Part shown: positions 56,901 through 64,000 of the stretch, in pieces
Layout: every line of letters starts with the position of its first letter
Numbering within the stretch: the stretch's first letter is position 1
Source of the DNA: Hypomesus transpacificus
Taxonomy: Eukaryota > Chordata > Actinopteri > Osmeriformes > Osmeridae
Length of the DNA: 64,000 bases
Assembly: GCF_021917145.1 (NCBI RefSeq)
Contig: NC_061068.1
Location: 13,896,355-13,960,354, forward strand
Reading direction: 5' to 3'
Notes under the pieces: model-generated
What the model saw: only the letters and a program-made list of their open reading frames with translations
The model's database searches: none
What the model was told of the DNA's origin: nothing
Position numbers and translations under genes: made by a program

Positions 56901-58045
56901 TGTCAGAAACACTGCAGCTCCTTCAACCTCTGGCTGGGCCCTGGAGACATGGGTGAGAACACGCACACACACATACACACACACACCCACACATACTGTG
57001 ATTAGGGCTTGAACTAGGACACACTCAGACAGAAACACTCGTACCATGCAAGCCAACACACGCACACTGAATATCACAATCTCACTGCCTCACAGATACA
57101 CGCCCTATTACAAAGACAGTAGCTGTGGATCCGTCAGTAGCCCTCAGATGTTGTAAGTCTGCGTGATGCTTCCGGCTCGGCGTGACGTGAGGTCATGCCC
57201 CCTCTGTGAAGGGGGTACATGTCTGGATCAAGGGGCCTCTACATTCAGATGGCTGTGAGTCAGTCTGCTAACGTCAGACAGACCACGGCTTCTTCTTAAA
57301 GATCTTGTCATTCGAGCGCATGCAGCCAGCTGCCATTTATGAGCTGATCGGTTTAACAACTGCAAAGGGTGAATAGTTACAGGGAACACACCAATTCACC
57401 CCCCCACCCCCCCACATATTTCCTATCAGTTATCACTGACCTGCCTCAGTCATCATTGACCTGCCTCAGTCATCACTGACCTGCCACAGTCATCTCTGAC
57501 CTGCCTCAGTTATCACTGACCTGTCTCAGTCATCTCTGATCTGCCTCAGTTATCACTGACCTGCCTCACTCATCTCTGACCTGCCTCACTCATCTCTGAC
57601 CTGCCTCAGTTATCACTGACCTGTCTCAGTCATCTCTGACCTGCCTCAGTCATCTCTGACCTGCCTCACTCATCACTGACCTGCCTCACTCATCTCTGAC
57701 CTGCCTCAGTTATCACTGACCTGTCTCAGTCATCTCTGTCCTGCCTCAGTTATCACTGACCTGCCTCACTCATCTCTGACCTGCCTCACTCACCTCTGAC
57801 CTGCCCCATACTATATGCCTATTGTCAGTTCTCTTCATGGCTGTTTACCTCTTAGGTTTACAGGTACATATATATTTTAGATATGTTTCAGTCAAGTCAA
57901 CACAGTAAAGCATATTAATGTCCATATTCCTGTTCTTCACTCTTGACCTTGTTCCTCTCCAGTGTATGCCGACCCCCGCTACTGGCAGATGGAGCTGTTC
58001 CCCGGGAGAGGCCAGAACATCGTCTGTGACGGCTCCGCCTTCTGA
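53945..58045 (+). CDS. C6orf89-like (bombesin receptor-activated protein family)
   Basis: Predicted single-pass type II membrane protein related to human C6orf89/BRAP, a Golgi/membrane protein reported to interact with the orphan bombesin receptor BRS-3. Coding exons are 53945-54133, 54344-54509, 55051-55199, 56067-56215, 56601-56736, 56829-56952 and 57963-58045. All are GT-AG and join to 996 nt, 331 aa, close to the human protein. Family landmarks are IYDKLSE (10-16), GMSESEIEKFIKQVLE, a TM helix at about 64-81 (FVVVVVLVLGVVLAF), LALPIAKKY, NCSGCAE, LFPKAEL, HRCQKHCSSF and a C-terminal VCDGSAF, where the human protein has VCDGTAF. The gene is divergent from arl8a. Human C6orf89 is on chromosome 6, not beside ARL8A, so this may be a paralogue. 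Exon 4's donor is embedded in a 37-bp tandem repeat, and several introns end in TG repeats. Confidence 0.9.
54850..55046. repeat. TG-rich repeat at the end of C6orf89-like intron 2
   Basis: About 200 bp of GTGTG with CCTGTGTG units runs up to the acceptor GTGTGTGTCCACAG of the exon at 55051. Confidence 0.9.
55983..56062. repeat. TG repeat at the end of C6orf89-like intron 3
   Basis: TG and TCTG units run directly into the acceptor TGTGTGTTGCAG of the exon at 56067. Confidence 0.9.
56191..56460 (+). repeat. 37-bp tandem repeat spanning an exon end and its splice donor
   Basis: GCCCGGCCAACTTCACCCTG followed by CTCTG|GTACAGCTTAGG starts at 56191, 56228, 56265, 56302, 56339, 56376 and 56413, with a partial eighth at 56450. 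The first copy is the coding end of exon 4 plus the donor at 56216. The other copies repeat the same exon end and donor inside the intron. Confidence 0.95.
57420..57812. repeat. 20-bp minisatellite in C6orf89-like intron 6
   Basis: About 19 copies of CATCTCTGACCTGCCTCAGT with TATCACTGAC variants that recur in higher-order groups. Confidence 0.95.
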
Positions 58046-60400
58046 GGGAGGAGGGGACGCCCTCGCCCCTGACAACCACAGAAGAAGAGAGGGAGAAGAG
58101 GGAGACAGAACCTGTCCTCAAAATCCCTTCTTTCTTTCCAGAAGCCCACAACTCTCTCGGTGGCATCTGATACGAGCGACTTGCTCTGGAGACACAGGCT
58201 GATTGGAGCTTCGACACGTCCAGGGCTCGTCCCGCCCCGCTGGAGGCCTGGATGCAGAACCTGCGCACTCACTCGGAACACGAGCCAGCGCTCACGCTCG
58301 CTGGATCAACGTTCTCCTAATAAAGGCTGCTTGCAGAACGCCATCAACCCCTCTATACCGAGCTAGCCCTAACTAGTTAGTTAAATCCTCCTTTTCTACA
58401 CCAGTGTCTTCTCCAACGTTCTCCCCAGCCAGATCCACGACACTCATCACGACTTCCACTCCTATGTCCACTGAAGCCATTCACTAACTGTGTCATCATC
58501 CCAAACGAAGGCCACAGATCCTGGATGCTGATGCTGATTCGCAGATCCAAAGTCACAGGTGTGGTTTCTCAGTGGTACTTGGAGGCGGTAACCTGGCAGG
58601 CCTCACCGGACGAGGGCTCCTAAGAGGAGAGCTGCTGGGAGGGGAAAGGCTTTCAGACAAGTCGTCCTGCCTGTCAGCATGTTAGACCTTTTGTCAGTTC
58701 AAGGTGTCCTATTGTGGTGGAATCGAATAGAATTACAGGGGACATTCCAGAATGGAATGTTTGCATTTGTTCATGTTTTTGTATTTCTTCTCCTGAAACA
58801 GATTTTTTTTTAAGTTTTCACAGTGAGGGATGTGTGACATGCATGATTGTGATCATTCTGGCATTGGCAAATCATTTTTATTATTTGTAAAATGTTCAGT
58901 TCACTAAGGTGTAATTACTTACAAGCAGTGTATGTATTTAGCAGAGCTGGCTGCCATCTGCATTTGTATGAGTTTTTATTTTTTATTTTTCAAATACTTT
59001 TTTGGTGTTTTTCTGATTCTTGTCCCTTCCACAGTGAAAGCACTTTATCTTGCATTGGTTAACTGATTGATTGCCCTTGTTGAATATGTTGCACGGTATT
59101 TCAAGATGTCACACCTTGTCACGTCCTTTGAATGGGTCAGCCATTTTCTTTCTCTTTCACAGACCACTTGTTAATGCATTCTTAACACTTATCTTAAGTT
59201 ACTATTTTACACATTTTCAGGTTATAACATGAACTACCATACCGTCACCTTTACACAGACATTATTGCAGAACCTTTTAGCCAAATATCATTATAATCCA
59301 AATATTGAGTGTTTAGGCTGGATTTTTACAAGGGGCTTTTGTTTTTCAGTACTGCTTTTTATTATCTGTTGTGAGAGTCAAGTGGATGGGAGTGCACCAG
59401 ATGTGATTGTAACCCTGGACAGGTTCAGGAGCCAGGCTGGATGTCAGCGATGCAGAGGAGCCAGGCTGGATGTCAGCGATGCAGAGGAGCCAGGCTAGAT
59501 GTCAGCGATGCAGAGGAGCCAGGCTGGATGTCAGCGATGCAGAGGAGCCAGGCTGGATGTCAGCGATGCAGAAGAGCCAGGCTGGATGTCAGCGATGCAG
59601 AGGAGCCAGGCTGGATGTCAGCGATGCAGAGGAGCCAGGCTGGATGTCAGCGATGCAGAGGAGCCAGGGTGGTGTAGCCCTGGTGGGGATGCATCTACGT
59701 TCCGCTGGCTAAGTGAACCCGGTTCTTCAGTAAGACCCTTTCATGGAGGGCGTTCTTGGTGTTTCCTGATCTCAGTGCTGGGATTGGCCCCGTGTTCTCA
59801 AAAAGGACTGTGCCCCAACAAAAAGTCCTTCATTACGGTGGGTTCCAGTGTCTTCTGTCTAACCGATAGGCCTTTTGGAATGTTGTTTTTTTAATGTTAT
59901 TTTTGCTGCTCAGATATTAGTTTGGATCAAGGCTGCTCTGTATCAGTTGATTACTGAAGGTTCCGACAGTACCTTGGATCCAAACTTGCCTTTTCTTCGT
60001 AAGCCTTAATGCGATTACATTGGTTTTTACCTGCTTTCAATCTTTCTTTTTATTCAAACGTGTCGTTTATTTTAGCCTTGAGCATCATTCAAGTTAAACA
60101 AAGAACAGGGACATGCATAGAAAGTTAAAACATGTTATCTTTCAAACTAGGATGTCATATGTTTCAGTCACGAAAAAAAACTTAAGATAGGCCTACTATA
60201 TTTTTTTTGTTGATTTAGCCACTTTAGTTTACAAATCTAGATACTTATTGTTACTAATTATTTTTTGTTAGTTTTTTAATCCAGTATCAAACGTGCAATG
60301 AAGATGTATAAAATGGGATGTTGATTTAACTGTAGTTTCGTCAGGCGCAGAATGTTTGGATAATGTTTCTAAATAAAACGTTCTACACCCATGTTTGACG
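58046..60400 (+). other. C6orf89-like 3' UTR candidates
   Basis: AATAAA occurs at 58319-58324, about 275 bp after the stop, and again at 60372-60377. Either could end the transcript. A 29-bp minisatellite lies at 59431-59672 between them. Confidence 0.45.
59431..59672. repeat. 29-bp minisatellite, eight copies
   Basis: The unit is GCCAGGCTGGATGTCAGCGA followed by TGCAGAGGA. Starts are at 59431, 59460 and so on every 29 bp. Three overlapping plus frames stay open through it only because the unit lacks most stops. Confidence 0.97.
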
Positions 60401-60479
60401 TTGCAGATTTTGTAGCTATAGTAATTCATGAGTTTATGGAAGTGATACTTTAAATAATTGGGCCTTTTCGTAGTCACTC

Positions 60480-61700
60480 ATTTGAAGAGAAAAAATTAAA
60501 TGAAACCAGAGAATGTCTAATAAGGGTTAGGGTCTAATAATCCGTAGACGGGCTCTGATGAAACTGAACAAGTGTTCTAAAGTGAATATTCAGGTTTCCG
60601 GGTGGGTCTGAACCCTGGTGCATGGCGGTCTGCTGGCGGTGAGTATCCCAGTTTGCGCTGCTGCAACTTCACCAGCCGAGGGAGAGATGGGATAGAAAAA
60701 TGGGGGATTTGGGCTAGGGAAGCGGGAACGCTCAGGGAATTGTACTAGTTCTTTAGTTAAATAGATACATTATTAATTTTCAAGATATACTTTGATAGGG
60801 ATTAATTAACGGTGGTTCCGACGGACTAAACTGGTTGCGCTGCCAAATGGCTAAATCGAGCTCAGTCGAGTTTGAAGTAAAGAGGCCTTGTTATCTTAGT
60901 ATAGCTAGCTAGTTAGCTAGCCTGCTTGTAATGCACCAAAGGGGCTGCTTCTAATGTCTAACATTAGTAATTTGGGCAGGTAATTTGTTGTATAGTGACT
61001 ACAAGTCTTAAAGCTGTGATCACAGTTTAAAAATATTGTTTTGGATGTGACAACGGATATTGCATAGATTTAGCAGGCTAAAGTAAAGATAGCCTGTTAG
61101 CTACTGTGGCTAGCTACTGTAGTCGAAGCTAGCTCAACTTTCATGACAGTTGCTCAGTGGATGCACTCCAGTGTTCGCCGTACTGACCCATGATGCACAC
61201 CCCTATCTTTATGACCGAGATTCGCCACAAATAATTATTAAAGGATATTCCCCAAACAGCCTCATTATATATTGAACTGCGAATATAGTGTATTTGGTAG
61301 GCTAGCTGTGCTAAAGAGTAAACAACTATTATTCTCATTAACTCTCTGGCCAGGGAAGAGTTCCCCTACTCCTATTCAGCCCCATAAGATTATCAGATGT
61401 CCTACACATAAGCATTTTGAGGATAAAGAATAAAATATAGAGATATTTCAACCATAATCAATATTAGACTAATACATTTTGAAGCCAGAATCACTTCATA
61501 GCATGACATCCAGTTTTAGTCGTTGTTAGGAGATGGGTCTTTCATGATCACGATACTTTGATTCCTTTACTCCACATGGCTCTATTCTGTTGCAGCATGC
61601 CTTTCTTAGGTTCTCATAGCAACCTTGCTGTATGTTTTATCCACTTTTGTTTGTGGGATGTTTGTCTTTTATGGCTGCAGCCTGCATGGGTGAAAGCCCC
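60480..61700. other. Intergenic, no gene recognised
   Basis: Unique sequence with several 'gctagctag' words around 60900-61130. A purine-rich stretch at 60670-60730 could be a 5' UTR of a gene to the right, but nothing supports this. Confidence 0.35.
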
Positions 61701-61710
61701 ACAGATTGCT

Positions 61711-64000
61711 TGTCAGCTGCAGCTACCACCACCTGACGAACACGGCTGTAGCTACCACCACCTGACATAAACACGGCTGTTGCTACGACCACCTGACATA
61801 AACACGGCTGTAGCTACGACCACCTGACATAAACACGGCTGTAGCTACGACCACCTGACATAAACACGGCTGTAGCTACAACCACCTGACATAAACACTG
61901 CTGTAGCTACGACCACCCAATATAAACACTGCTGTAGCTACGACCACCCAACATAAACACCGCTGTAGCTACGACCTCCCAACATGAACACTGCTGTAGC
62001 TACGACCTCCCAACATGAACACTGCTGTAGCTACGACCACCGACATAAACACTGCTGTAGCTACGACCACCTGACATAAACATTGCTGGAGCTACGACCA
62101 CCCAATATAAACGCTGCTGTAGCTACGACCACCCGACATAAACACTGCTGTAGCTACAACCACCCGACATAAACACTGCTGTAGCTACGACCACCTGACA
62201 TAAACACTGCTGTAGCTACGACCTCTCAACATAAACACTGCTGTAGCTACGACCACCTGACATAAACACTGCTGGAGCTACGACCACCTGACATAAACAC
62301 TGCTGGAGCTACGACCACCTGACATAAACACTGCTGGAGCTACGACCACCTGACATAAACACGGTTGTAGCTACAACCACCTGACATAAACACGGCTGTA
62401 GCTACGACCACCTGACATAAACACGGCTGTAGCTACGACCACCTGACATAAACACTGCTGTAGCTACGACCACCCAATATAAACACTGCTGTAGCTACGA
62501 CCATCCAACATAAACACCGCTGTAGCTACGACCTCCCAACATGAACACTGCTGTAGCTACGACCACCGACATAAACACTGCTGTAGCTACGACCACCTGA
62601 CATAAACATTGCTGGAGCTACGACCACCCAATATAAACGCTGCTGTAGCTACGACCACCCGACATAAACACTGCTGTAGCTACAACCACCCGACATAAAC
62701 ACTGCTGTAGCTACGACCTCCCAACATAAACACTGCTGTAGCTACGACCACCTGACATAAACACTGCTGGAGCTACGACCACCCGACATAAACACTGCTG
62801 TAGCTACGACCTCTCAACATAAACACTGCTGGAGCTACGACCACCTGACATAAACACTGCTGGAGCTACGACCACCTGACATAAACACTGCTGGAGCTAC
62901 AACCACCTGACATAAAAACTGCTGGAGCTACGACCACCTGACATAAACACTGCTGTAGCTACGACCACCCGACATAAACACTGCTGTAGTTATAACCTCC
63001 CAACATAAACACTGCTGTAGCTACCACCCCCTGACATAAACACGGCTGTTGCTACGACCACCTGACATAAACACGGTTGTAGCTACAACCACTTGACATA
63101 AACACGGCTGTAGCTACGACCACCTGACATAAACACGGCTGTAGCTACGACCACCCAATATAAACACTGCTGTAGCTACGACCACCCGACATAAACACTG
63201 CTGTAGTTATAACCTCCCGACATAAACACTGCTGTAGCTACGACCACCCGATATAAACACTGCTGTAGCTACGACCACCGACATAAACACTGCTGTAGCT
63301 ACGACCACCCGACATAAACACTACTGTAGCTACGACCACCTGACATAAACACGGCTGTAGCTACAACCACCTGACATAAACACTGCTGTAGCTACGACCA
63401 CCCGACATAAACACTGCTGTTGCTACGACCACCCAATATAAACACTGCTGTAGCTACGACCACCCAACATAAACACCGCTGTAGCTACGACCTCCCAACA
63501 TGAACACTGCTGTAGCTACGACCACCAACATAAACACTGCTGTAGCTACGACCACCTGACATAAACATTGCTGGAGCTATGAACACCCAATATAAACGCT
63601 GCTGTAGCTACAACCACCCAACATAAACACTGCTGTAGCTACGACCTCCCAACATAAACACTGCTGTAGCTACGACCACCTGACATAAACACTGCTGGAG
63701 CTACGACCACCCGACATAAACACTGCTGTAGCTACGACCTCCCAACATAAACACTGCTGTAGCTACGACCACCCGACATAAACACTGCTGGAGCTACGAC
63801 CACCTGACATAAACACTGCTGGAGCTACAACCACCTGACATAAACACTGCTGGAGCTACGACCACCTGACATAAACACTGCTGTAGTTATAACCTCCCAA
63901 CATAAACACTGCTGCAGCTACCACCCCCTGACATAAACACGACTATAGCTACGACCTCCCAACATAAACACTGCTGTAGCTACGACCACCTGACATAAAC
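61711..64000. repeat. 31-bp satellite array, at least 70 copies, continues past the window
   Basis: The unit is ATAAACACTGCTGTAGCTAC followed by GACCACCTGAC. Variants (CACGG, CCCAAT, CTCCC, TGGAGC) recur in the same order at about 61920-62120, 62470-62650 and 63430-63610, so larger blocks have been duplicated within the array. No end is reached at 64000. Confidence 0.97.

Overview
The window is vertebrate nuclear DNA, almost certainly from a ray-finned (teleost) fish. The genes have GT-AG introns and long UTRs, are embedded in fish-type non-LTR retrotransposons, Tc1, hAT and PIF/Harbinger relics and tRNA-derived SINEs, and are surrounded by unusually many micro- and minisatellites. The SINE and Tc1 types resemble those of smelt/pike/salmon relatives, but species cannot be fixed from the sequence. 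There are no bacterial genes, operons or CRISPR arrays.

Four protein-coding genes could be reconstructed exon by exon. (1) elf3 (+, coding exons 8171-11479), an epithelial ETS transcription factor with PNT, AT-hook and ETS domains, 371 aa. (2) gpr37l1 (+, 31533-34444), an orphan/prosaposin-type class A GPCR of two coding exons, whose conserved C-terminus lies one frame off the main reading frame. (3) arl8a (-, 52668-45313), the lysosomal small GTPase, 186 aa in seven coding exons. (4) A C6orf89-like (bombesin receptor-activated protein) gene (+, 53945-58045), 331 aa in seven coding exons. ELF3, GPR37L1 and ARL8A are neighbours on human 1q32.1, so this is a conserved synteny block. gpr37l1 and arl8a are convergent; arl8a and the C6orf89-like gene are divergent across about 1.3 kb. 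Nothing suggests a shared pathway.

Layout: 1-3.0 kb, minus-strand LINE (coiled-coil, endonuclease and RT pieces) split by a Harbinger-like MITE; 3.5-7.2 kb, CT, CA and G-rich simple repeats and a small inverted-repeat element; 7.6-12.6 kb, elf3; 12.6-31 kb, intergenic with an L2-like LINE tail carrying a 42-bp expansion, a second Harbinger-like MITE, hAT-like MITEs, SINEs, a Tc1 relic and a 41-bp palindromic satellite; 31.3-36 kb, gpr37l1; 36.7-37.8 kb, 25-bp minisatellite; 39.3-41.5 kb, two L2-like LINE 3' ends tail to tail; 44.6-52.7 kb, arl8a; 53.9-60.4 kb, C6orf89-like gene; 61.7-64 kb, a 31-bp satellite running off the window.

The most interesting points are a 37-bp tandem repeat that copies a 5' splice site seven times in the C6orf89-like gene, a GC-AG intron with a duplicated 3' splice site in elf3, UG repeats abutting three 3' splice sites of the C6orf89-like gene, the gpr37l1 C-terminal frameshift at a C9 run, and two MITEs with a common core but different termini.
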